Shown in pieces: positions 27,758 to 35,810 of a DNA stretch of 43,418 nt. The notes below the pieces were generated by a model. That model was not told the DNA's origin, ran no database searches, and worked only from the letters and a program-made list of their open reading frames with translations. Both the position numbers and the translations under genes were made by a program. Origin of the DNA: Cyclobacteriaceae bacterium (GTDB taxonomy: Bacteria; Bacteroidota; Bacteroidia; Cytophagales; Cyclobacteriaceae); NCBI GenBank assembly GCA_020436165.1, contig JAGQYI010000069.1:1-43418 (forward strand). Direction: 5' to 3'. How positions within the stretch are numbered: position 1 is the first letter of the stretch; each line of letters opens with the position of its first letter.

Positions 27758-29006
27758 CATACTGCTTGATTTTTCTGTATAAGGTACGTTCCGATATGCC
27801 CAAATCCCGTGCCGCATATTTTCGCTTGTTATTATTCTTTCGTAAGGCCTTGATAATCAACTCTTTTTCTTTTTTCTCAATCGATAAGGAATCATCTTCT
27901 TCAAGTTCATGAGAAATGTCCTCAATGCGATGTTCATCATAATTGTCTGTTTCATTAGAAGGAACATCAATTACAAATGATGATTCTTTTTCCTCTTCTT
28001 CATCAAACTGATTGATAGCATTTTCACTTAGCAACCGTCTGTGTTCATCTACCATGTGAGGTTCAATGTCACCTCCATTTTCAATTATATCACTTACGAG
28101 TTTCTTGAGATCTGTTACATCCCTTTTCAGATCGAATAATACCTTATATAATAAGTCACGTTCAGATATACTGTCTTTTTCGCTGTTGCCCTGGTAAAGT
28201 ATCGGATGCTTGGCTCTTGAGGAAGGGAGGTATTTGAGCATTACTTCGCCAGTAATATCTTTCTCAAGTTCGAGAACCGACATTTGCTCAACAATATTCT
28301 TTAACTGACGGATATTACCTGGAAAATCAAAATCAAGCAAAATCTCTACTGCCTCCTGAGTTAGTTTAAGAGGTTTGGTTTTATATTTTTCACTAAAATC
28401 AGAGGCAAATTTTCTAAATAATAACTCGATATCGGAACCTCTCTGGCGAAGAGGTGGGACAAATATGGGAACGGTATTTAACCGGTAATAGAGGTCTTCT
28501 CTGAATTTACCCTTGTGGACAGCTTCTTCGAGAGACACATTTGTTGCTGCTACAACCCGCACATCTGTCTTCTGTACTTTTGACGATCCAACCTTAATGA
28601 ATTCTCCTACTTCAAGTACGCGAAGAAGACGCGCTTGTGTACTTAGTGGTAGTTCTGCAATTTCATCAAGGAAAATAGTGCCCTTGTTGGTTACTTCAAA
28701 ATAGCCTTTGCGCGCATCGTGTGCACCGGTGAACGACCCTTTTTCGTGACCGAAAAGCTCTGAATCTATAGTTCCTTCAGGAATAGCACCGCAGTTGACA
28801 GCAATAAAAGCTCCGTGTTTTCTGGCACTCAGCTGATGAATTATTTTGGAAAATGACTCTTTACCACTGCCGCTTTCTCCAGTAATAAGCACTGTCATGT
28901 CGGTAGGCGCTACCTGTATGGCTACACCCAATGCGTGATTGAGCAGAGGAGAATTACCAATAATTCCGAATCGTTGTTTTATACGAAGTATTTCTGATTC
29001 GTTCAT
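27750..29006 (-). CDS. sigma54-dependent Fis-family activator without sensory domain
   Basis: 418-aa enhancer-binding protein. An AAA+ domain starts almost at once: Walker A GESGSGKE (43-50), sigma54 contact loop GSFTGA (90-95, with Ser in place of the usual Ala), Walker B GTIFLDEI (109-116), and arginine-finger region [11 protein letters not shown] charged acidic linker (about 330-375) and a Fis helix-turn-helix (about 380-418, [15 protein letters not shown]) follow. No receiver, PAS or GAF domain precedes the AAA+ core, so it may be controlled by abundance or a partner. It overlaps miaB (ATGA) and lptE (8 bases), and this location is typical in Bacteroidota. Its targets are unknown; no convincing -24/-12 site was found in the window. 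Confidence 0.93.
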   Translation of the reverse strand: MNESEILRIKQRFGIIGNSPLLNHALGVAIQVAPTDMTVLITGESGSGKESFSKIIHQLSARKHGAFIAVNCGAIPEGTIDSELFGHEKGSFTGAHDARKGYFEVTNKGTIFLDEIAELPLSTQARLLRVLEVGEFIKVGSSKVQKTDVRVVAATNVSLEEAVHKGKFREDLYYRLNTVPIFVPPLRQRGSDIELLFRKFASDFSEKYKTKPLKLTQEAVEILLDFDFPGNIRQLKNIVEQMSVLELEKDITGEVMLKYLPSSRAKHPILYQGNSEKDSISERDLLYKVLFDLKRDVTDLKKLVSDIIENGGDIEPHMVDEHRRLLSENAINQFDEEEEKESSFVIDVPSNETDNYDEHRIEDISHELEEDDSLSIEKKEKELIIKALRKNNNKRKYAARDLGISERTLYRKIKQYDV

Positions 29007-30484
29007 GTTTGAGCAAATTCTGGTTCAACAACTTTTCCGGTGAGTGTGGCCGCGGTGCAGTCTTCAATTAATACATGCACATAATCTCCAGGTTCATGAT
29101 CACCAGTCGGGAAAACAGCCACTTTATTGGCGCTGGTTCTACCCTGTAAGTATTCGTTCGATCGTTTTGAATAACCTTCAATTAAGACTTTCTCCACTTT
29201 GCCAACATTAAGTTTATTCCTTTCTAACGAAAGTTCTTGTTGCTTAGCTATGATTTCGTTTAACCTACTCTTTTTTGTTTCAAGGTCTATATCGTCTTTT
29301 AGTTTTTTTGCCGCATAAGTGCCCGGTCTTTCCGAATAAAAGAACATGTAAGAGAAATCGTACTTTACATAGTCCATTAATGTGAGTGTATCCTTATGCT
29401 CATCTTCTGTTTCAGAACAGAATCCGGTGATCATGTCTGAAGAAATGCCACATTCTTCTCCTAAAATTCTTCGAATGGCATCCACCCTGTCAATGTACCA
29501 TTCCCTTGAGTAGGTGCGGTTCATGAGTTCCAGAACACGTGAATTACCACTTTGAGCTGGCAAATGGATGTAGTTGCATATATTTTCATAGCGCTTCATG
29601 GTATAAAGCACTTCATCGGTAATATCTTTTGGATGTGAAGTGGAAAAACGTACTCTAAGCTCAGGGCTGACTTTTGCTACCATTTCCAGTAATTGAGCAA
29701 AGTTTACAATGTCGGTTTCGTTTGCTTTTTCAATTTGCGCTTTCCCTTTCAACTCTTCGTTTGGAGACCACTTATAAGAATCTACATTTTGCCCAAGCAA
29801 GGTTACTTCTTTGTACCCGTTGGCGAATAGTTCTTTAGCTTCATTTACTATGGATTGTGGGTCTCTGCTTCTTTCACGCCCCCTGGTAAAGGGTACTACA
29901 CAAAAGGCACACATATTATCGCATCCACGCATAATAGATATAAATGCGGTAACTCCATTTGAATTCAGACGAACCGGGCTAATGTCTGCATAGGTTTCTT
30001 CGCGCGAAAGAATGGTGTTAACAGCCTTTTGGCCTTCATCTACCTGGGCAACCAAGTTTGGAAGATCTCGGTAGGCGTCTGGGCCCGCGACAAGGTCAAC
30101 CACTTTTTCTTCTTCTAAAAGCTGCTGTTTAAGGCGTTCGGCCATACAACCCAGCACTCCAATAATTACATCCGGTTGCTTTTTCTTTAACCCATTAAAA
30201 TGGTTGAGTCTGTTGCGAACAGTTGTCTCAGCTTTCTCTCTAATGGAGCAGGTGTTAAGTAACACTACATCCGCCTGATCCAATTCAGAAGTTGTATCAA
30301 ATCCATTTTCAGCCATGATGGAAGACACAATTTCACTGTCGGAAAAATTCATCTGGCAACCATAACTTTCAATGTATAGTTTTCGGTTTTTGCCGGTTGA
30401 TGTGTCTTTAGTTATACGAACCTCACATAGTTCGTCACTATTTCCATTGCCTAAAATATTTATGTCTTGTATTATATCGCTCAT
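29003..30484 (-). CDS. miaB: tRNA-2-methylthio-N6-dimethylallyladenosine synthase MiaB
   Basis: Radical-SAM methylthiotransferase modifying A37 of tRNAs that read UNN codons. With the start chosen here (493 aa), Cys43, Cys79 and Cys113 bind the auxiliary cluster. Cys188, Cys192 and Cys195 ([10 protein letters not shown]) bind the radical-SAM cluster. A C-terminal TRAM domain follows (about 415-485). A longer frame starts at 30538, but a TACCTTTG promoter element (30506-30513) lies inside it, and AAGGA precedes the ATG at 30484. The stop overlaps the next gene as ATGA, making miaB the first gene of the run that continues to secG. Confidence 0.95.
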   Translation of the reverse strand: MSDIIQDINILGNGNSDELCEVRITKDTSTGKNRKLYIESYGCQMNFSDSEIVSSIMAENGFDTTSELDQADVVLLNTCSIREKAETTVRNRLNHFNGLKKKQPDVIIGVLGCMAERLKQQLLEEEKVVDLVAGPDAYRDLPNLVAQVDEGQKAVNTILSREETYADISPVRLNSNGVTAFISIMRGCDNMCAFCVVPFTRGRERSRDPQSIVNEAKELFANGYKEVTLLGQNVDSYKWSPNEELKGKAQIEKANETDIVNFAQLLEMVAKVSPELRVRFSTSHPKDITDEVLYTMKRYENICNYIHLPAQSGNSRVLELMNRTYSREWYIDRVDAIRRILGEECGISSDMITGFCSETEDEHKDTLTLMDYVKYDFSYMFFYSERPGTYAAKKLKDDIDLETKKSRLNEIIAKQQELSLERNKLNVGKVEKVLIEGYSKRSNEYLQGRTSANKVAVFPTGDHEPGDYVHVLIEDCTAATLTGKVVEPEFAQT

Positions 30485-30505
30485 TTCATAATCCTTGCGG
30501 GGTTG

Positions 30506-30513
30506 CAAAGGTA
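30506..30513 (-). promoter_or_regulatory. candidate -7 element of the miaB promoter
   Basis: The minus strand reads TACCTTTG, a full TAnnTTTG match, placing transcription start near 30499 and a short leader before the ATG at 30484. No clear TTTG is seen at -33. Confidence 0.45.
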
Positions 30514-30603
30514 ATACGATCGCCCTAAAAAGTGACATAATGGCAGAATATTAGTTTATTCTTTTTAAGATATTCACCTTTGTAATGATTAAAGAAATTA
30601 ATT

Positions 30604-31116
30604 ATGGCACTTATAAAATCCGTTAGAGGAATTGAACCAAAGTTTGGTAAGGACTGCTTTTTGGCTGAAAATGCAACCGTTGTTGGTGAAGTTACTATGG
30701 GCAATAATTGCAGCGTTTGGTTTAATGCAGTGGTTCGCGGTGATGTTCACTCAATAACCATTGGAGATAATACCAATATTCAGGATGGTGCGGTGATTCA
30801 CTGTACTTTCAAAACGGCAAAAACAGTTATTGGCAATAATGTTTCAATTGCGCATAATGCCATAGTTCATGGGTGCACTATACACGACAATGTACTTATT
30901 GGAATGGGCGCTATTGTAATGGACCATGCGGTAGTTCATTCAGGGTCGATAATTGCTGCCGGGGCTGTTGTTTTGGAAAATACCATCGTGGAACCTAATT
31001 GCATTTATGCAGGAGCACCCGCAAAAAAGATTAAGGAAGTGGGTGAAAACAGGAAAGATGTTTTTGAGCGAACCGCAAAAAATTACGTCATGTATAGCAA
31101 GTGGTTTGAAGAGTAA
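30604..31116 (+). CDS. gamma-class carbonic anhydrase-like protein
   Basis: 170-aa left-handed beta-helix trimer protein of the gamma carbonic anhydrase (YrdA/PaaY-like) group. Hexapeptide repeats such as VTMGNNCSVWFNAVVRGDV run from residue 20 to 140. The metal ligands would be His66 (AVIHC), His84 and His89 (AHNAIVH). Arg45 and Asp61 of the active site pattern are also visible. It is divergent from miaB. Many YrdA-type members show no detectable hydratase activity, so the enzymatic role (CO2/HCO3- conversion) is uncertain, while the fold and metal site are secure. Confidence 0.9.
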   Translation: MALIKSVRGIEPKFGKDCFLAENATVVGEVTMGNNCSVWFNAVVRGDVHSITIGDNTNIQDGAVIHCTFKTAKTVIGNNVSIAHNAIVHGCTIHDNVLIGMGAIVMDHAVVHSGSIIAAGAVVLENTIVEPNCIYAGAPAKKIKEVGENRKDVFERTAKNYVMYSKWFEE

Positions 31117-31215
31117 TAGAATATTTAACAATTTGATAGTATTTTAATTGCATTTAGGCTTGTCACTTATAATATAATTTTCGTAATTTTCTCATGAATC
31201 TAAACTCTGGTAAAA

Positions 31216-31770
31216 ATGAGTTCACTAAATGATGGTTTTGATCCAACGGTGATAAGGGAGTATAAATCCCGAATGAATGAAGATGGTTTTTTAATCGTTG
31301 AGTCAGAAGACAATGGTGAGGAATATGTAAACTTTATGTTCGCAGGAGAATATAAGGGTAGAGAAGTAATTTACGATGCGGTTATTTATACCCTTCGTTT
31401 GAACCACCACAGCGATCTGTATGAGTTGGCCGAACAAAAAACATCGGAGCGTTTTCCGGAATTTAATTCAATGACATACTCTGTTGATGAAAATGGAGAT
31501 CTCAATGAACTATCTCAGAAAGAAGAAGAAATTGGGATGTACATGACAGAGCTGATTCTGGAATTGGAAGAAGAAGGTGAAGTAAAAGTAAAAGAACACG
31601 TAGAATTAGACACTTCGTTAGAGTTTGGTGTTGGTCTAGATATAGGACTAAATGTTGAGGAAGTAACCAGTAATGTAATTGCTAAATTTATAAAGGATTT
31701 CAATTCAGGAAGTCTTGAATTGGATGAGACTCTTTACTCATTTGAAATGGACGAGCCCGAAGAGGCCTGA
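31216..31770 (+). CDS. hypothetical acidic cytoplasmic protein
   Basis: 184 aa, no signal peptide, no membrane helix, not recognised. It is strongly acidic throughout, with runs such as LELEEEGEVKVKE and a closing EMDEPEEA. Predicted strands (FLIVESEDNGEEYVNFMF, REVIYDAVIYTLRLN) suggest an alpha/beta fold. It starts 99 bases after the carbonic anhydrase and ends 83 bases before the OmpH-like gene. Codon use and regular reading frame support a real gene. Confidence 0.8.
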   Translation: MSSLNDGFDPTVIREYKSRMNEDGFLIVESEDNGEEYVNFMFAGEYKGREVIYDAVIYTLRLNHHSDLYELAEQKTSERFPEFNSMTYSVDENGDLNELSQKEEEIGMYMTELILELEEEGEVKVKEHVELDTSLEFGVGLDIGLNVEEVTSNVIAKFIKDFNSGSLELDETLYSFEMDEPEEA

Positions 31771-31853
31771 TTTTCTGCATCATAATTTCTGTTTTCTTTT
31801 CTAAATTAATTTCAAAGCCCTTTCTTTGCGGGACTTTAGAAATAACTAAATTG

Positions 31854-32462
31854 ATGAAAAAAGCTACATATATTCTTGCGATTGGAATTTTGGGTTTGGC
31901 TTCATGCCAGCCAAAAAGTATGAGTGGTGAAAACTCTGATGAATCGACACCCTCGAAAATCGATTTGTCACTTGCTTATGTGAACTCTGATTCATTGGCA
32001 ACGCATTACAAGTACTTCGAGGAAGTAAGTAAAAAACTGGAAGACAAACGAGCCAAGTACGAAAAGGAATTTGCAAACAGGGCATCAGGTTTGCAAAAGC
32101 AAATTGAGGATTACCAAAGAACGGCTCAAAATATGACAATTGCTCAGGCAAGAGCCGTTGAAGAGGATTTAACCCGCAAACAGCAAAACTTGCAGCAATA
32201 TCAACAATCGCTTACTCAAGAGTTATTAAAAGAAGAAGCAAAGCTTAATAAGGAATTGTATGATACAGTTGCTGAGTACTTAAAAAAATATGGTAAATCA
32301 CACAATTTGGATATGATCTTCAAACATTCCACAGGCGGGGAAATATGGTATGGCGACAGCACTATGGATATAACCACTGAGGTGATTGAAGGATTGAATA
32401 AAGAGTACGAAACCAAAGGCAAGCCAGAAACATTTAAAGCTGACTCGATTACAGGAAAATAA
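31854..32462 (+). CDS. OmpH/Skp-like periplasmic chaperone, lipoprotein form
   Basis: 202-aa protein with lipobox GLASC (Cys18). An OmpH-type body follows: strand IDLSLAYVNSDSL near 40, long coiled-coil arms (about 58-135, rich in Lys, Gln and Glu), and a returning strand with DMIFKHSTGGEIWYG and DITTEVIEGLNKEY. Skp proteins hold outer-membrane proteins during transit. Lipidation would anchor this one to a membrane. ATG at 31854 is preferred over the TTG one codon earlier. A strong terminator follows. Confidence 0.88.
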   Translation: MKKATYILAIGILGLASCQPKSMSGENSDESTPSKIDLSLAYVNSDSLATHYKYFEEVSKKLEDKRAKYEKEFANRASGLQKQIEDYQRTAQNMTIAQARAVEEDLTRKQQNLQQYQQSLTQELLKEEAKLNKELYDTVAEYLKKYGKSHNLDMIFKHSTGGEIWYGDSTMDITTEVIEGLNKEYETKGKPETFKADSITGK

Positions 32463-32488
32463 AGGTTTCATTACCAAAAAGATATGAA

Positions 32489-32513
32489 AGCCCGGTTTAT
32501 CCGGGCTTTTTTT
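32489..32513 (+). terminator. Rho-independent terminator of the OmpH-like gene
   Basis: Stem AGCCCGG (32489-32495) / CCGGGCT (32501-32507) with loop TTTAT is followed by seven T. Confidence 0.93.
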
Positions 32514-32578
32514 GTTTTTAATCTTTAGATAGTAGTCTAATTGTTGTATTATCGCCTTATTTATTATCAAAATAAACA

Positions 32579-35500
32579 ATGCTTAAGCTTGTACTTAAAG
32601 CTTTAAATGCAAAACCGGAAGAGAAACAACAGGTACTTCTGCTACTTGGATTTGGATTCTTTATGGGTGTGTTTTTGGCTACTTTTCAGATATCAGCCGA
32701 AACACTTTTTGTAACTAAGCTGGGGGAACAATACATTAGATGGGGAATTTTTGCTGCTGGTTTTACAGGTGTTTTTACTACAGCTGCTTTTGCTTTCATG
32801 CAAAACAGATTTAAGTATTCTACACTTTCATTTACCAATCTAAGTGTATTATTTGTTATTACGGTAAGCCTTTTTATTGCATTTAGAGTAGTGCCAGATG
32901 AGCATCAGCGTGTTCTTTCGTTTGTTCATTTTGCTTTAATGGGGCCTTCAATTGCTGTTTTCTTGCTTAATTTCTGGGGAATTTTTGGTCGGATGTTCGA
33001 CTTAAGACAATCCAAACGGATTATTGGTGGTATAGATACCGGTCAGTTACTGGCAGCTATAATTACCTTCTTTACAGTTGGTCTTGGGTTTATTGTTGTT
33101 CCTCAAACTTATGATTTATTACTAGTGGGAGCAATCAGCATACTAGGCTCAATTGGTTTTTTAATTATTATTCTTAATAAATACAGTTTAGGTGCTGTAT
33201 TTGCTGGTGCCGAGGTGCAAAAAAGCGTTTCGATTGGAGAAATGTTTAAGGATCGGTATGTGGTTTTACTTGCACTTTTTTTAACGTTTTCCGTTTTTGC
33301 CTACTTGTTGGTAGAAAACACATATTTAACTGTTTTAACAATACAATATCCGGATACACCACAAGGTGAGGTTCAATTACGCCAGTTCCTTGGCTGGTTC
33401 AACGGAGCAATTCTCATTCTTGGATTTATATTCCAGACATTTTTTAACGATAGAATAATTGCAGACTATGGATTAAGGGTATCCCTTACCATTTTGCCCA
33501 TAATTATGGGTTTTATTACGCTTCTTATTATAGCTATCTTTTATCTTTTTGGATACCAGGAGGGTACTACAGGATTTACCATTTTCTTCATTTTTATAGC
33601 CATTAGTAAATTGTTTGTATCGTTTTTAAGAGATGCTCTTGAAAATCCTACGTATAAGATTTATTTCATGACCCTTAAGGCCAGTATTCGGTTTGATATT
33701 CAAACTAAAATAGAAGGAGTGGTAAATGAAACAGCAAAATTGGTAACTGCGGGAATTATATTGGCACTGGGTTTCCTTTCTTTTTTTGAACTTATACAAT
33801 ATTCTTTCCTTATAATACTGGTTGTAATTGGATGGGGTGTTTTGGCAGGTAAGTTGTATGCTGAATACCGAAACCGATTAAGAGACAATCTTGAGTCGAA
33901 ACAGATCACCATTGAGGAGATCGATATTATACACGAGTCCGTTGTGAGCAAGGTTCAGAACAACCTTTTAAACGACATGCCTTCTATGGCTGTTTTTTCG
34001 TATAAGCTTCTCGAAAAAATGAATCCCAGTTACATCAATAATTCCTTAAATATTTTGATGAGGCATCCTAAAAGTATAGTCAGGGAGTTTGCGCAGAGAA
34101 AAATGAATGCAGTTAGAGGATTATCTGTTTCCGACAAATACATTGTAAAGGCAAATGAAAAGGATGCAGAATCCGGAAGAAATGTGCTATCATCATTTGA
34201 TCTCGTGAGTCTTTTATCAGAAGGAGATGTATCTGTAAAGAGAATTGCCTCATTGTGTAAATCAGAAAATGAGCAGGACAGGCAATATGGAGCAGAATTA
34301 ATAGGCAATATGCAATCAAACGATGCGGTATTTTATTTGGTAGAACTACTTTCCGATTATGACGCAAGAGTGAGGATTGCTGCGATTAAAACGGCCGAAA
34401 AGAAGCATACATACGAAATTTTGATAGCATTAATTGAAAACCTGAATTCTTCCCGGTTTTCGAATTTTGCTAAAAGTGCATTGGTTCTTATTGGTGAAGG
34501 TGCTCTGCAGGCATTAGACAACAGCTTTTATAAGTCGGGTCAGGATGCCAAGCTAATGGTTAAAATTGTGCAGATAATTGGTAGAATTGGAGGCTCCAAT
34601 GCCATAGCTATGTTATGGAATAAAATAGATTTTCCTGATAAGATCATTTCCTCTCAGGTTATTGTTTCGCTAAGTGAGGCAGGCTTTAAAGCTGACATAG
34701 GGCAAATGACTCGAATTAAGTATGCCATTGAAAGTGATATTGGAGATATAGCCTGGAACCTGGCGGCTTCTCTGGAAATTCCCAAAGATCAATATTCAGA
34801 CCTATTAGCAGAATCATTGGCTGAAGAGAATGAAAATGATATAAAACACATCTACACACTTCTTTCCATGTTGTACGATCCGTCATCTATCCATTTGGTT
34901 CGTCAAAACCTTGAAAGTGGCACAAATGAAGGAATAACACTTGCCATTGAAATGTTGGATGTGCTGTTATCTGAAGACTTGAAAGCTAAAATAATACCTG
35001 TTCTTGATGATATTTCAACAGCTGATAAGGTAAGAAAACTTGAGCCTTTCTACCCCCGCATTCAGTTAGATTCAATGCAAGTATTAAAATTTCTTTTGAA
35101 TAGAGACTTTACACAAAGTAACCGCTGGACAAAGTGTTGTGTTTTGTTCGAAATGGGCTCACTTAAAAATCAGTTTTTCAAAAATGACATTATTGCGAAC
35201 CTTTTTAATCCTGATTTAATGATTCAGGAAATGGCTGCATGGGCGCTTTATCAGTTAGATGACCAACTATATTTTGAGCATATTGAACGGGTAAGTGAAG
35301 AAATGAGATTGGTTTGCAATGAACGAATGACTAAAAGCAGTGAGCTTGGGAATGGGTCACTTATTTTTGAAAAAACGCTATTTCTTAAATCTATGAAGCT
35401 TTTTGCTAACGTTCCTAGCCTGGATTTAAGCTATATGGCTGATTCTATGGATGAGTTAAATCTCAAAAATGGAGATACAATTAGTCTTGGTAAAGATTAT

Positions 35501-35746
35501 TCAAATTCATTTATAATTATCGTTACGGGCAATTTGACATATTACCAGGAAGGAAGACAAAAAACCGTTTTAACTCCCAAAGAATTTATTGGTGAATTGA
35601 TATTGAACGAAGAAGCTTTGGAGTCGGTAATGGTTGTTGCAAATGAAGATACGCAGCTCTATATTATAGATAAAGATTTGTGGCACGATCTGTTAGCAGA
35701 TAACATTTCTTTTGCCCATTCAGTAATAAACAATATCACAGCATAG
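32579..35746 (+). CDS. NTT-like (ATP/ADP translocase fold) transporter with HEAT repeats and cNMP-binding-like domain
   Basis: 1055-aa membrane protein. Residues about 15-430 form about 12 hydrophobic helices like the nucleotide transporter/MFS superfamily (GFFMGVFLATFQISAETLF, RQSKRIIGGIDTGQLLA). Residues about 470-880 are alpha-helical repeats of HEAT type (RQYGAELIGNMQSNDAVFYL, ARVRIAAIKTAEKK). Residues about 915-1045 form a beta-barrel resembling a cyclic-nucleotide-binding domain (GELILNEEALESVMVVA). The cassette lacks the phosphate-binding Arg. NTT-HEAT fusions are known from free-living bacteria and their substrates are mostly unknown. It follows a terminator, and 64 bases separate it from the STAND gene, so it may head that transcript or stand alone. 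Confidence 0.82.
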   Translation: MLKLVLKALNAKPEEKQQVLLLLGFGFFMGVFLATFQISAETLFVTKLGEQYIRWGIFAAGFTGVFTTAAFAFMQNRFKYSTLSFTNLSVLFVITVSLFIAFRVVPDEHQRVLSFVHFALMGPSIAVFLLNFWGIFGRMFDLRQSKRIIGGIDTGQLLAAIITFFTVGLGFIVVPQTYDLLLVGAISILGSIGFLIIILNKYSLGAVFAGAEVQKSVSIGEMFKDRYVVLLALFLTFSVFAYLLVENTYLTVLTIQYPDTPQGEVQLRQFLGWFNGAILILGFIFQTFFNDRIIADYGLRVSLTILPIIMGFITLLIIAIFYLFGYQEGTTGFTIFFIFIAISKLFVSFLRDALENPTYKIYFMTLKASIRFDIQTKIEGVVNETAKLVTAGIILALGFLSFFELIQYSFLIILVVIGWGVLAGKLYAEYRNRLRDNLESKQITIEEIDIIHESVVSKVQNNLLNDMPSMAVFSYKLLEKMNPSYINNSLNILMRHPKSIVREFAQRKMNAVRGLSVSDKYIVKANEKDAESGRNVLSSFDLVSLLSEGDVSVKRIASLCKSENEQDRQYGAELIGNMQSNDAVFYLVELLSDYDARVRIAAIKTAEKKHTYEILIALIENLNSSRFSNFAKSALVLIGEGALQALDNSFYKSGQDAKLMVKIVQIIGRIGGSNAIAMLWNKIDFPDKIISSQVIVSLSEAGFKADIGQMTRIKYAIESDIGDIAWNLAASLEIPKDQYSDLLAESLAEENENDIKHIYTLLSMLYDPSSIHLVRQNLESGTNEGITLAIEMLDVLLSEDLKAKIIPVLDDISTADKVRKLEPFYPRIQLDSMQVLKFLLNRDFTQSNRWTKCCVLFEMGSLKNQFFKNDIIANLFNPDLMIQEMAAWALYQLDDQLYFEHIERVSEEMRLVCNERMTKSSELGNGSLIFEKTLFLKSMKLFANVPSLDLSYMADSMDELNLKNGDTISLGKDYSNSFIIIVTGNLTYYQEGRQKTVLTPKEFIGELILNEEALESVMVVANEDTQLYIIDKDLWHDLLADNISFAHSVINNITA

Positions 35747-35810
35747 AACATAAAAAATTCCTTAATTATTTTATTTTGACTATTTTCTTTAGTTTAGTGC
35801 ATAATATATA

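Noticed and set aside
27758-27817. Upstream start of lptE at 27817
   Set aside because: The first 20 residues are not signal-like. The Met at 27757/27760 gives a clean signal peptide and lipobox.
30485-30538. Upstream start of miaB at 30538
   Set aside because: It adds 18 residues unlike MiaB N-termini and places a TACCTTTG promoter element inside the gene. The ATG at 30484 has an AAGGA upstream.
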